This document shows, piece after piece, positions 24,899-38,299 of a DNA stretch of 64,000 nucleotides; the first letter of the stretch is position 1; every line of letters begins with the position of its first letter. A program made the position numbers and the translations under genes. This DNA comes from Anseranas semipalmata. Lineage: Eukaryota; Chordata; Aves; Anseriformes; Anseranatidae. The stretch lies in contig VXAA01005247.1 of the NCBI GenBank assembly GCA_013399115.1, positions 929,788 through 993,787 on the forward strand, read 5' to 3'. The notes under the pieces are model-generated. The model was not told the DNA's origin. It worked only from the letters and a program-made list of their open reading frames with translations, and ran no database searches.

Positions 24899-27800
24899 GT
24901 ATGGGGACGCGCTGGGGCACCTGCAGGGTCCCCAGCAGCAGCAGCAGCGCGAGGCTGCGACAGGAGACGCTGTCTGCGTGGGGTTTCCCCTGTTTGCTTG
25001 TCACCGAGTGGCAGGAGGCTGTAACGCGATCGCAGTTTGCATCGCAAAGCGGTTGCTGTCTGCGGGGGGCTGCGATAAGTCCCGAGACGGCTCTCGCCGG
25101 ACTCTTCCTCCCGCAGGCAGAGAGCTCGGCACCGCAACCGCAGTCACTGGGGCATCCGGCTGCTGTTAGCGCCACGGAACTTTTCTTGGAGCCTGCTTTT
25201 GCTGGCGGTTATTGTTATCCATCTGTATTTATTGTCTCGCATGTAAGCGCGTGCCGTGAGTCCGACCGCGCTGTCAGTGCGAATGTTTGCTAGGTTATGC
25301 TGAGTGTTTCAAAGCTGCTTCCCCCCTCTCCCTGCTGTGTTGCAATACAGGGAACTACACAGCCTCTAGCAAACCAGTTCTCCATAACCATCAAGGTATA
25401 ATTTCCATATGGGAATTGTGCTAAAAGGACATGTGTACCTATCTAATCCCAAAGGGATCTGTTGCTGTTTAGCTTTAAGGTATGCCCAGGAGTGGGAGAA
25501 CAGCTTTATGGTGATTGAAGTTCTTCTAAGTGCTCAAATGCATCCTGGCATCTCACATATGATGCGCATAACTGCTTTGTGCTGTGTGACACGTGTTTCA
25601 CTTGGAACATGGATCGTGGATGGTTTGGGAATGCTAGAGCATGGGTGTTGTCCCTCCCTGCCCACCTTTGCTGACCTGCAGAAGCGTAGGATGCAGCCCA
25701 GGCTCCTTTCTTTCTCTAAAAGCACATCAAGTCCCAGCTGTGGGTGTCATTTTTGGAGCCTGTTCGCTTGAAGAGTGTGCGACTTGGGCTGCCTTCACTC
25801 CCTGCAGCCTCCGTATGGAGGCAGAGCCCTGTCCTAACACAGGCAGAATGGCTCAGCTGGGATGGCAGCTCGGTGAGGATAGACGGACAGCGGCTGCGTT
25901 CAGCCCCTTCAGCTGCTGCTCTCCAGTGGCTGGCTCAAAGTGAAAAGAACTGTTTGAAAACTAACCGTGACTGTACCTCCGTGTGAAGTTACCGTGTCCT
26001 GGCGGCTGCTGGTGAATTGATCTGGCCTCCTCTACGGGAAGCATCGCTGCCTGGTGCAATGGGGAGTCCTAAAGGGATGAGGAGATGGGTGATGCCAGAC
26101 AGTGCCTGGGTGGGGGCCTGGGGTGCTCCCCATCCCCGCTACCCTGTGAGGCCTTGGCCATGCTGAGAGCCCAGCCAGGTGCCGGGCACTGCGTGCCTGC
26201 CCGTGCTCGCCGTGCCGAGGATCTGCCGAGCGCCGCGCCATGTCCTCCCTGGGAGATGGAGCCGGGCAGGAACAAAGCTGCTCTCACATCTTAATGTCAG
26301 GAATTTCCTAATGGCAATTTTGGGGTGTATTAAACAGAGAAGGCTGAAAGAATGCCCTGCAGCTCTTCCTTGGGTTGTGTAACACATTGCTTTTTGTGCT
26401 CAAGTCTTGGCTTTTTGCTGTGAAAAACATTGGCAGCATCCCGGTTGATTCCAGTGGAAGCAGGACTGAGCACATAACGTTCGATGTCCCCAGCCTGTTT
26501 GGATGTCGCAACCCCGTAAGAGGTTGAATCAAATATTTCTATTTTCCTTGTGGCTTTTTTCTTTCTAAACCCTTCAAGCTATGGAAACACCTAGAGACTG
26601 GAGCTGGATGCCCCCCATGTGCGGACACGGGCCCTCCGAGTCCCGCTGTGCTACGCCTGGTAGCACCTCGGGCTTGGAGCGACATAGGAGCGAAACACGC
26701 GATGCAGAGCTCTCCGCGTGGCTGTTTCCCTGGGGAGGTGGATGCTGCGGTGGCTGTGGGGCCAGGCACCGATCCGGGACATGAGATTGTGCCTTGCTTT
26801 TACCATAGGTCTTGTATTATCCCGGGCAAGTTGTTCTCTTTGTGCCTCTGTTCTTTGTAGAATGGGTGGAGCGCTCCCTGCCAGAGATGCTACTTGTCTC
26901 CTCAAGTTTTTTGCTAGAAGTCACCCTGTAGTTAGTGCAGCTGTGTGAAAGCACCTTTTTTGTCTGTGTTCTCATTAACATTGGCACCTGGACAGGTGGT
27001 TAACAAAGTCTTCTTTCACCTTTGCTTCATCAGAAAGCTCATATCCCTGGATTGTCTTTCTGTTCGTATTCCAGGTGTGAAAAAGATCATGGGTTGTATT
27101 GAGAGGATCTTATGGCAAAGTTTATAGTTCTGCCCTTTTTGATGACTCCCAGGGATGAGCATGGTTTAACAAATCGGGGAACAATTCAGAACGTTGTCCC
27201 TGAGCTACGTGCCAGGGACATGCAGGGTAAGGCGAGGTGACAGGTCCTTGTGCTGCTCTTCAGCCCTGAAGGCTGCAGTTCACTTTGATCCATACTTGGG
27301 GTTCACATTGCTTTGGGGGTTGGTGGCTATTTCCCAGGCGAGTTGGACACTGTTAACAGGTCTATCTTCCCTTTTTTTAATCACCACCAAATGACTGTGG
27401 TGGAAGGAAAGCCAGTAGGGTTTCTTCTCCCCGGGCTGGTAAGTTGTTCTTTAACAAAATGCTTGCTAGCCTCATGGGAGACCTGAGCTCTTCTGGAGTG
27501 CCAGCATGGAGAAGCCGCTGCCACCTCCATGCTCCTGCCCCGGGTCTCACCTGCACCTTTTGAAGCTGGCAGGTGCAGGGATTGTCACGTGGGAGAGCCC
27601 TCTGGCCGAGCCCAAATCCTCTCTGCCAGCATAAAGCCCTTACCTTAGCAGCTTTACACCCAGAAAACCCAGAACAAAGCAGCCTTTGTCGGTCACCTTC
27701 TCCTTAGCCTTGTTGTTCTGAGCACGGTGCGGGGAAGTGCTAAGCTTGGGCACTTCCCCCGGTTGGTCTCTGCCCCAGGGTGCTTGCCATCTTCTGTCTC

Positions 27801-29939
27801 GTCCACAGACGGCCCCGCTGAGAGAGGGGCTGGCCTGTTTGCCCAGGCCTGTTGCTCCGGAGCAGTTGGTGAGGTTGTTAAACTGTGGCAGAACCAAAAA
27901 TGGTGCAACTAGCTTTTATAAATTGAACACTCTTTGAGTGCTTTAGTGTGCACGTCAGTCAGTCTGCTTGCTGCAGGGTACAGAGGAGAAACCAAGCAAG
28001 CTGTCCCCGAACTGTGTGCGGAATACGAGGAGACGTGATCCATGTCTGCTGGATGTGGAGCTGGGGGTGGAAGCATCTCCGAGGCCAGGCTATTTGCTTA
28101 CACTGGTAATTTGGCTAAGTGTCGGGTGTAAGAGCGTAACTCGAACTCATGTGGCTTTCTGGACAAAGTGCTTTTTAACCTCTGAGAGGTCACTTCCTCT
28201 AAGGGGAAAAATTGCTGATGGAGCACAGCAAATAAGCTTTGTACGTGTGTCCGTCCCATGCCTACCTGGGGTGGAGGAGAGGAAGTGGATGACTGCTGTT
28301 TCCTATGGTGCTAACGTGGATGGTTTGGATAGCAAGGACCACGTTTCCTCTGCCACCACACCTTAACTTTTCTCTATAAAAATGCTGACAACAAACTTGG
28401 AGGTTCCTTTTTTTTTTTTCCCCACCCCACGATGATGAGTGAGTGGTTATGGGCTGGTGAGGGGAGGAGCGCAGGGGAGCCCTGAGCTGTCTGGGCAGAG
28501 CTTTCCTCGCATCGCACCGGACGGACTGCGGGAGCGTTCCTCGCAGGAAGCATCTCAGCCATCCTTACGGGTTGGGGCTTCCCAAAGGGAGCTCGCAAAC
28601 CTTCTAAAGGACGCTGAGTATGTGTCCCTTCAAACGTTTAAGTGGGAATTAGCCACTGCTGTAGAAAATCTTTGCTCTGGCTGCTTTCGTACGCCCATTT
28701 TTCTTTTCGAAGGGGTCTGATCCAGAGCCGTGACACCGCTCGCACCTCGTCTGCAGGGCCCGGTCTCCGCCGCAGTCCCCTGGTGGCCCCAACGTGACAC
28801 ACGTTGGTGTTCCCTGTGGCTGCAGCTTGCAGGGAGCCTTTGCCATGCTGGGAGTCAAACTTGCTTTTACACATTCAGGCTTCCAAAGGCGACTTTCCAA
28901 ATATTTCTGCCAGACATGTTTCCATTTGGGCTCATGATAGAGCATTTTCTGTTTGAGTTTGTTCAAACAAAAATAAGACTTGTGCTGCTCCTCCCTCTTC
29001 CTCAGCAGCCAAACTTCATAACCAGACTGTGAACTTCACCTCATTTCCTTCAGGGCGTCCCGGTGCCAGGTCCAGAACAGTGCCTCCCATTCACTGCCCA
29101 CCCTGGCCTCTACGTATGTATTTTTTCGACCCGACGCAGCTCACAGAATACGTTGGATTTCAAACATCACTGGTGCTGCTTTTCAAAACCCGACTCGTGG
29201 ACAGAAGTATTGCTGTGCGAATGTTTTTGTACAAATCCCCATTTCAGGTTTGTGCAGAGTCTGGCCAGCTTGCGTTGATTGGACAAGAAGCTTATGAAAA
29301 GGCAACTTAAAAGTATTTAGGGCGCATGCTGCTTTTTCCATACTTCATTTCTGAGTGTTTAGCTTCCTGTCACTCCCTTTGCTAGCATCGCCACTGCTGT
29401 TCTGTGCAATCTTGGATGGACTGTCCGTATGCTTAAAACAACCCTGTGCTATCTTTGTCTCCTAATTTTCTGAAAATCAGGCCATCCTTGTACAGGCTGC
29501 ATCACTCTCAAAACCTCTGGGTCATAATTAGTGATTAGTAATTCTTCTAATCTTCTGTACAGATGGAGACCAGTTCATTCTCAGAGACTGCAAAGAGGAT
29601 AAAGCTATCAGCACTGGAAAATATTAGCTTAAATACCCTCCCACACACACACACGGTACACTTTTCCCAGCTAATGCTCTGCCTTTCATTTAAATGTGCA
29701 TCAATGCCGTGTGTTGGGGAGGAGAGGTGGGGAGAGAAGGTCATCAAAATGCTGAGAATAGCCCAAATGTGGTGGTGGTTAGCCGTTGGAAGCCATCACT
29801 GGCAACCCAAGCAACATACAAATTAAGACTGCGTGGTTTCCCGGCTTGGTTTTTCAGCTGATGGAGGACGTGGGCTGGGTGGTGGGGACGTGGTGGGCAT
29901 GAGAGCACTGTGCTCGGTGTGTCGTGCGGGTGGGTGGCT

Positions 29940-30200
29940 CGTGTGAGAGAGGAAGGCAAAGGACTGGAGGGTGGGAAGGGAGAAATTGGGAGAGCAGGAA
30001 AGGGCAACACAAGAGCTGCACGGCATGAAAAGTGCGGGCTGTGCAAGCAAAGAAAAAGGAGGGACATGGAAGTGTGGGAAAACGGAGAGAAAAGGAGCAG
30101 AAGCGCAGGAGGAGAGAACCGAGGTTGTAGACAGACAGCAGCCCAAAGGGAGCAATCCCTCCAGAGAGGGGGCTGCCCCAGGCAAGGGGGTTCCCGTTGT
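29940..30200. repeat. Purine-rich (+) / pyrimidine-rich (-) tract
   Basis: A long strand-asymmetric A/G-rich stretch in intron 1 with many GGGAG, GAAAGG and AAGGAGG words and few pyrimidine runs. This composition explains the long open frames on both strands here. Confidence 0.65.
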
Positions 30201-32849
30201 GCTGAGTGGAGAGCGGCCTGGCCGATGCACTGGCCACGTCTGGTCACCGCAGTTGTATTGGGAGAGTAAGTACATGAGCATGGAAAAAGCCCTCTGGGAA
30301 TCCGGTTGGGCACGTGCACTCAGCGGGCCTGCAGTCGGTGTGTTTGGTAAGCTTTAGTGAAAGTGGGTAATTCCTCTGTAGCAGCAAGCAGGTCGCGTCT
30401 GTTCACCAGAGGAGCTCATTCAGAGGCTGTGCTGTGGGATCGCTCGCCTCCTCCAGCTGCTGGAACCTCTTCCTGGTACTCCGTTTCTTTTAAACCAACT
30501 GTTCTCATCTAGAAAAAGTACCTGTGGCCCAGAGCACAGCTGAGTTATGCCCCAGATGTGTCTGTGTGCTCCCAGATGCTCCGAGGAGCTCTGCTCTTCC
30601 CCTCCATCAGCTATTCCTGTCCCTGGTGGCGTTCCAGCAGGGCAGAGCTGGCACCACCCAGGTAACCTTCACGTCATTTCTCTACGGAAAAATGACTCGC
30701 TCTCTATTTTCCATCTTATTTTGGGGCTTTGGATCCTGTATTTTGGAGACGAACGCAAGTTTGTTACTCCGAAATACTTTTCCAAAACTGTCTCAGCTGC
30801 CACCCCTCAGCGTGCTGGCGCTGTCTGGAGCAGCAGGCTGGGCCTGAACCGAGTCGTTCTCGCTCCCTATGGGAGTTGGTCTCGGTGCGTGTCCAGAGCT
30901 CCTGCCGGCTTTGGGAGCATTTTGTGCTAAAACGCTGATGAGTAATGCCCAGCTCTGTTTGCGAAGGAGGAACAGACTCGTATTTCCTATTTTGAAGTAA
31001 ATGCATGTGTAAATTTGAGATCTTAGGCCTCTAGTGTACCTGGCTGGAGGTTATAGAGTGAGAGCGGTAGAGGCACGGTGTCCTGGATTTGGGTGCGCGT
31101 TTCTTTGGGGTTTCCATTTTGTGGGTTTGTTTCTTTCCAGTGCAAGCAGTCTGTCAGTTCTGCGATACCTGTGCTCTTTGACTCCTCGTGCTGTGTCAAA
31201 TGCCTGGAGCGTGGGGAAGAAATGCAGTGGAACATTGTGCTTGGCATCCTGTTGCAGCAAGGGACGATGAAGAAACGAGTGCACGATGTTCGCTGTCTCT
31301 GTCGTGTGTTACTTTACCTGGGCCGGGGAACGTAATCTGCTGGAACTTGTTGAGCTGGAAAGCTGGTACTGAAACCATGGGTCTGTTTCGGTGAAAAACT
31401 TCTGGTGAGAGCGGCTGAGCTCCTCTGCCCCGAGGTGGGCGCCATGTGTCGTGCCTTTGGTCAATGACTGCTTTTTGACTTGATTTTGTTTCGTGATAAA
31501 GGGGTTAATATCACAAAGCACAAATAATCGTAATGCGTTCCCTGCTCACCCCCACCCCCTGCCTTTAACAATTGCATTTCAACAGTTTGTGTCCCCTGAC
31601 TCATCTGGAAAGGCTTTTGTTTCTGAATTGTAATCACAGCAACAAATGCTAAGGTCACTTCCTTGAGATTATATGGCAACGGAAGAAGTCCGGGATCGGG
31701 TCTCCCTTCTTCCCCAGCTCGAATGTACAGAAAATACAAAGGCTGAGTGCATGCCCGTTGTTGTGTACTTCTTGGGTTTCTCCAGTCCTTTTAAACCAGC
31801 AGGGTGTGTGGCTTGGAGGTAAGAGGCTATATTTTAATTTCTGATGCTTAGCAGTGACAGATAATATTTTGGTTTTTACTGTTGTTGCGTTGTGCTTGGA
31901 CAAAAATAATGCAGAGCCTGGGAGCTGTGCTTGCAGGAGAGAAGGCAGCCAGACAGCAGCACAGAGCCAAGCGAGCTTGCTTTGGGGTGCTTCGGTAGGT
32001 GGGCTGGAACCTTTTTGCTTGCTTTCTGCTTCTGATAGATGAGTCCATACAAATTTCTGTGCATCTTTTTGCACTCCGTTGCGGAGATAAGGGGTTGCTT
32101 GTTTACTCTCAGCACTTCCAGCTGCTTTTTCCTGCTTTTGTTGTTCATGCTGTCTGGCTGCTTTAGGAAAGTGCTAAGCCCAAGCTTGATTCTGATAACT
32201 CTGCAGCACTCGAAAAGCAGGTCTGTAACTTCTGCTTACAGAGAAAACGTGTTTTCAGATATTACCCTATAGGCTGCTCTGAGGTACGATTTAAACCCAA
32301 CAAAGCACAGATTCATAAGTCACCAGGAAAGGCAGTCAGTGCCTGGTACAGTGGCTCCTTTCAGCATGTAACTATTAAACGGCTCGTCAGTAAGGTCCCC
32401 ACCCCTTGCCCCAAAAAAACCTGAAGAGGTTGGCACTGGGGCTGCAGAAGTGCACATGGAGCTCGTTAACGGCTGTTGAGAGAGAGCCTTTGATCAGAAG
32501 AGCGTGTTTTGTGTTTTGCTTTAAAAGCAGAGCGTGGAGCAGTCCCTGCCTCCTCTGCCTCCTCTGCCCCGCGGCAGCCCCAGGAACGCCGCTCAGCACC
32601 GTGTGCGCCCCACACACAGTGCTTTGACTTATTGCACAGAGCTGAGGTTTTGGGGCTTTTCTTGTTTTATTCTCTTGCTCTTTGCATTTTTTTCTACAAA
32701 TTACAGAAGTTGCAGGTGGATCAGAGGTTCAGATGGACTTGTGATATAGCTCTTTTTTTTTCCTACTGCTTATCTCATGTCTGTTCAGGGCTGGCGTCTG
32801 GGTTTCCTGAGGGGCCCCTGCCAAGAACAGGAGCAGCTGGAAAAGTCCA

Positions 32850-33090
32850 GGGTGAGGAAAGGGCCGGGATGGAGGGTGACGTGGGGTGGGATGGCGGATG
32901 AGCGGGGTGCAAGGACCCCGATGGGAAGGGATGCAGGATGCCCTACGGGGCGGAGACACCCAGCCCGGAGGCAGGTGGGGTGGTGGAGGAGAAGCAAGAA
33001 GTGCGGTGGAGGGGACGGAGGAGCAGCGTGGGGGAAGCTGTTGGAGAGAAGGGGGCAGCACTTCAGCGATGGGGCTGGGGAGAGGCGGTG
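32850..33090 (+). repeat. G-rich tract with a canonical G-quadruplex pattern
   Basis: At 32861-32890 the + strand has G runs of 3, 3, 3, 4 and 3 with loops of 2, 5, 6 and 1 bases, meeting the usual G3+ N1-7 rule. GGGG and GGG runs continue to about 33090. In the transcribed orientation it could fold in FRMD4B pre-mRNA. Confidence 0.7.
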
Positions 33091-33288
33091 AGGGCAGGGT
33101 ATGGGTCTCTGAGGATGGGGAAACTCCTCAGGGAATTTTGTAGACTTTATTCGCGCAGCAGAGCAGGCTCAGTTTGTTGCAAGTGGCTCAGGGATAGCTT
33201 CTGGGGTGGGTTAAAGTACAGGAGAAGTTACCAGAAGTTACACAGAGTATCTCAAGAGGTTTGTGTTGTAGGAACTTGAGCAAAGAAC

Positions 33289-33347
33289 CGAGACCTTAAC
33301 TGATTTACCTGCGGCCTCATGGCTTAGGAGCAGAGACCAGAACACCC
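33289..33347 (-). repeat. Probable MIR fossil, minus orientation
   Basis: ACCTTAACTGATTTACCTGC followed by GGCCTCATGGCTTAGGAGCA and GAGACCAGAACACC follows the reverse complement of the MIR core (ttaagtgacttgcccaaggtcacacagctagtaagtggcagagc). Diverged; by eye only. Confidence 0.45.
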
Positions 33348-34499
33348 TGCTGGGCGGCCGGTCCTGCCCCACGCCGGCGTTCGCTCCGTGAGCCTCCCTT
33401 AGATACCTCCAGGAAAGCTCTCTGGTCACACAGGATCTTTTTTCCTCTCAATTCCTAGGGGATTGCATGGGAACAAAACATCTCCACGGGCTCGTGCATG
33501 GTAATGACCCAACCGCAGCGTCCCGGTGCCGTGCGAGATAAGCACGCCTCGAGCAGGCAGCAGTTCATTAGCTGTGTTCTGCCAAGGAAAGCAGATGTTG
33601 GATGAAGTATTTCATTGACTTGATATTTATGGCAGATTTGCACTGATTGCTTCCTATTAATTTTCCTGATTTTTTAGGACTAGCTGTAGAGTTTTGAAGC
33701 CTGCATATAAGTTGCCCGTTCACTCTTTTCTTCTTGTTTTTAGTTTAAAAACATTGCAGCATGGTAGGAATGGTCACATCAGTGCCTGTGGAATGACATA
33801 ACCTGAGAAACATTTCAGTTTGGGATACGAGACCTTTATTTAAGGAGAATACCTCTGCAGTAAGTGGGCTGTCCCTTCAAGAAGCTGTTGCTGGTAACAC
33901 AGCTGCCTCTGATGCCTCTCCCATTTGGGCACTTTGGGAGAGGGGAGGTGGTTTGAAGCCCCTTGGCTTTCTCCAGTGAGTCGAATGGTTCCAGTGACTG
34001 CAAGACGACTGCCTGGCATCCTGTACAAAGCAGCAAATGATCGGTAAAATACAGACAAGTGGAAGGGTCCCTTAAATTTGCTGTGCCCTGCAACAAGAAA
34101 TAGCAGAATAAATGGGGAAAAGGAGACTCGCAGGGAAAGCACGTTGGCACGTGGTCCTGCAAGCCGCAGTTGCCTGCAGTGGGGCAGAGCACTTGGGCTG
34201 CTGCTGTGCCAGACTCCGTAAGCCCCACCAGCTGAGCCAGTAACATGAAAGTCAGTTGGTGCTCTGCAGGAGCCAAGTTTTTCCTCCTATCTTCAGTTCA
34301 TGGGGCTATTTTAGGAAGGTGCCATGCGCTGGAGCCTTTAGGCTCCAGTTCTAGGCAGTGTGTTTTATCTTTAACTTTTTGCCAAACGTCAAGCAGAGCC
34401 AAGATTTCCTTGGAGAGCATCATCAAAGGGGCATTTGTACCAGCTTGCACTTAAGTGAGTAACCTCCAGCCTCTCTCATCTTAAATCATGATTCCTGTG

Positions 34500-34665
34500 C
34501 GTGTCGTATTCCGAGACGAGCCTTTGGCAGGTCTCCGTCCCTGCCCGGCTGCTGCTGGGACGAGAAGCACAGGGAGCTCCGCAGCCCGGGAGCGGAAGGA
34601 GGCAGCGCCTGGAGTCACGCTGGCGGCGTGGGACGGGTCCTGGGGTGTCTCGCTCGTAGCGTGAG
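34500..34665. promoter_or_regulatory. CpG-rich spot in intron 1
   Basis: About 19 CpG in roughly 170 bases, well above the surrounding intron. No exon or core promoter motif is recognised. Confidence 0.35.
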
Positions 34666-36234
34666 GGGTGCAAGGCGTAGCCAGCCACCTCAGTGCGTTG
34701 CCAGCTATTTAACATTAAGCAGATCCTGGCTGCTGTTAAGGTTAATAGGAAGATAACAAATGATTTAAGGCAAAATCCTGGCCCTCTTAAAGTTAACGCC
34801 AAAGTTCGACTGCATTGGAGCCAGGACTTCAGCCAAAGGGTTCGTTATGACTTGGAGATGAGCAGGGAGAGGCAGCGTGTCTGGAGACACGTTCTGCTCC
34901 CTGCAGGGCTGGGGGAAGCCGTGCCCTTGCTTTTGAAGGGATCGGAGACTGGGAGGAAATTTGGGTTTTCAGCCCCGAATCCTGCGTGTTTAGCAGGGGC
35001 AGCAGCGAGGCAGGGTGTGTGTCGCTTCCCAGACCTACGCCTCAGGGTGCATTTCCAGCCCCGTGCCCATCGCCTGCTGATGGGCACCTACCCTGCATCG
35101 GGGGGACCCACAGACTGTAAATAGGCTGGTGAGAGGTGTGTGTCCAGGCGTTTTTGGAAACCTATTTGGATCCTTTAAAAATCTTCCATAGAAATGCTGG
35201 TATAAAACCAAACTCTGTTATTTTTCTGCTTTTTCCTTAAAGCTTCGTGTGACCCTGAGCATTGGACCATGGTGAGGCTTTGCTCTCCCAGGAAACTGAG
35301 GTCATTTATAAAGCAGAGCAAGTTTTTCCCTGTCCCCCCCACCTCAGCTGCCCACAGGCCCCTTCCTTCCAGAGGGACAGCCCTTTGCTTTTATTTTCCT
35401 GGGGAGTGCCGAGTTAGGGCAGCTCCCTATTGCAAGACATTCTTGCATCTTATTTCATGCTTTTCTTGGGCAGTGTGCGTTTGCAGCCCAGACGTAAGCT
35501 GGCCGGTTGTATCAAAGTCGATGAAGCAATGCTGATTTAAGGCAGCTGAGCATCTGATCCGAAATGCCTTCATGACTGAAGGAGGAAAAGAAAAAACAAA
35601 AACAACAAAAACCCCACTAAATCCTGATGAAAATCTGAGGTCAGCGTAGGGGCTTCAATAGCAAGCTTTGAAATCTGTTACAGCCGTATGAGTTACAGAA
35701 GAGAGGTTTGGCAAAAATACCCTTACAGGAAATTACTGGCGTAGCTTTCTAGCTGGTTAAGTGCAGCTCAGGTGGGGATCTGGGGCTGAAATCCTCCGAG
35801 TGCGACGCTCGTTCTCTGGGCTCACGCGCCTGTAAAGCAGTGCTGCTGCCTCGGGGGAACCAGGTGGAGAAGCAGGCGGTCGGGATTTTGGGGGCCCCGT
35901 GGAGGTTGGGTCTGCGTGGTGAAGGGGCGGCATCTCCTGGCTTGCACCTCTGAAGGCGGGGGAAATCGCTCTTCTGCTTTTTGCTATCTTACAGTTTTCC
36001 TTCAGTTCCTGGACTGCTTGAGCCACTGTTGAATGCTGTGCCTGTGTCGGGAACAAGCAGTCCAGCTTTTACAACCTGTGCTACAACACACCTCGGTCTG
36101 ATCTCCCTCTTAGACCTGATGCTGAAGGCTTTGTGTGCAGGACAGTTGTGTGGTGCAAGTGGTTCCCCTTTGTCATCGCTGGACGAATCAGTGTGGCTTT
36201 CTGTGTGTAAAATACCATCCGGAGCAGCAAAGTT

Positions 36235-36350
36235 TAATTTCGTGCGGCAGCCCCGCGAGGAGCTTACGGCACTGCCAGGCCCGGCTCCGCGCCGCGGGGA
36301 GCAAATCCCTGCTGTCACACCCGGGTATTTGCCAGACAAGTGCCCGAGCA
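36235..36350. promoter_or_regulatory. Small CpG-rich spot in intron 1
   Basis: Short block with clustered CpG (CCCCGCGAGG, CTCCGCGCCGCGGGG). Too short to call an island; function unknown. Confidence 0.25.
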
Positions 36351-38299
36351 CGGGGATTTATCATGAGGAAGGGAAGAGGGGTATGCTAAGCCATGCTTCA
36401 GGAGATATTTCTCTGTCAGCTTCTATTTTTCTTTTTTGTTGTTGTTTTGGCCTAAGGTTTTTTTGGAGATTTCCTGTTTACACCCTAATTACTTTTTTCT
36501 TATTTTCTTTTCCGAATGTGATGACACACGTGAGTGTCTAAAAATATTGCAGCTAACAACTGGATTCAAATACGGAGGATGTTACTGCTGAAGAGGAGTA
36601 GCATAAATATCCTGCATGTTTTTTTTCCCCAAATAAACATTCAGGCTCAGGATATTACAGCAAACTGGTTTAAGTAGCCAAGAAATAGGCTTTTTTTTTC
36701 CTCTCTGCCTTTTTTTCTTTTTAAAGGACTGACATTTTGGAAAATCTTCCTTCCATGACTTTACATGGAGAATTTGTTTTAGTTTTTGTCACAAGTGAGG
36801 TGGAGGAAAAAATGTGTTTTTCTTCTCTTTTCACCCAATGGTGTTCACTGAACAGTACTAAAGGAATATAAACCTAAAACTTCTTCAGACCCAAACTCTC
36901 CTTTTTCCTCTCACTTTGTAGGAATTCCCAGCTATATGAAACCTTTCTGAATATTTTAACCCATTGTATAGAATCAGTCTCACCCTATGCTTTAATTTTC
37001 ACACACAGATCCCAAGAATTTTCTTCTCCTTCCTTATATTCCTTCACTGAAGGAAATGAGGTTCTTGCTGAAAGCCTATGCCACTCCCTGCCTGTAAGTT
37101 AGGAGGGCTGCAGAACCACAGAAATACCAATGCAGTAATATTGCGTTGGACGGGATTCTTATTCCCTCCTTTCCATTCCTCTCCATTTTTTGTTTTATAT
37201 TGCTTGCTTGTGCACAGAGCATACAGGTGGCTTTGGGAAACAATAAGAATCCAGCAGCCCTCTATCTCAATGTGGTTTTGCCATTACATTGGCATTGCAT
37301 TGTTCTGCTAATTTCCTATTGAGGATGAGATGAGATACAGGGGTGCTTAATGAATGTTATGCTGCTTCTTTCTTTACTGGATAATAGCTTAAATATTAGC
37401 AGCCTTTTAAAAATAACTGCTAAAGAGACTAATTTGGGTACATGTTGCAAAAATATAACAAAATTGTTCATTTGCACAGACAATGCAAAATCAATGAGAA
37501 TAAGCTGCAAACACAGATGTGAGTCTATATATGTATCTCGAGTGCGCGTGCTGCCTCTTAACTGAGCCAGACAGCTGTGCTCATCTCATGATTGATTGGT
37601 CCAACTAAATAGAAAATCTATTATATTGTTCAGATTAGCGAGGCATTCTGAATTAAAGATGAAAACGTGTCCGTGAGGGGCTTCCAGGGCACTGGGTCTC
37701 GGACATGGAGGAGCCCAGCACCCTTGGAGCTGGGGACCAGATACAGCCTCCTCCAGAGCCCAAGGAAGCTGGCCTTGGCAGATGGATGTGCTGCGGAGAA
37801 ATGAATCACACCTGTGTCACTGGGGGAGTTAAAAACGAGTCCTTCGGCTCCAGGAGCTCAGGGTCTCTGGTTGCTGAGCTGGAGGCACTCTTCCATAGCC
37901 AAAATCCTTTATATACTGTGGTGGTATGATGCTTCTTATGAAGCTTCAGGCACCAGGAGATGACCAGACCATTGATAGCTGTGTCCATGCTGGAGCACGT
38001 GGCGTTGCTGTACCACCATCGCGTCCCTGCTTGTCCTGGGAGAATACAGGGCCAGTGGAAGGTGATGAATTCTGCAAAGCTTGTGAGCTGATCTCACAGC
38101 TGTGATGGCCCCTGAAGCTTTTGGTTCTGCCCTGGGTATGAACAAGGGTTGGAAAATGTGTGAGGAGGGATTTGCCTCCTGGAGACGACCTCTCAGATGG
38201 GTGAGATTCCTGATGCAGGATGGGTTTGTGTGCATGGGCTGCAGCTTCCTGACTTCTTGTGGCGCAGTTTTGGGCACAGGGTAAGAAAGACGTAAAACT

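Larger units (their letters stand above)
24640..25275. promoter_or_regulatory. FRMD4B: CpG island over FRMD4B exon 1
   Basis: CpG-dense, GC-rich DNA covers the promoter, the whole first coding exon and the start of intron 1. The densest part is about 24661-24960, with CpG fading but still frequent to about 25275. Exon 1 lies wholly inside it, which fits a vertebrate promoter-associated island and supports this exon as the true 5' end of a transcript. The boundaries are judged by eye. A small (CAG)n-like run sits just inside intron 1 near 24930-24947. Confidence 0.75.

Noticed and set aside
24570..25175. 201-codon minus-strand frame over exon 1
   Set aside because: Antisense shadow of the CpG island, Arg/Pro/Ala-rich, no domain.
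24640..25293. 217-codon plus-strand frame through the CpG island
   Set aside because: It begins at a TTG codon, is in a different frame from FRMD4B exon 1, and runs through the exon 1 donor; a product of CpG-rich composition.
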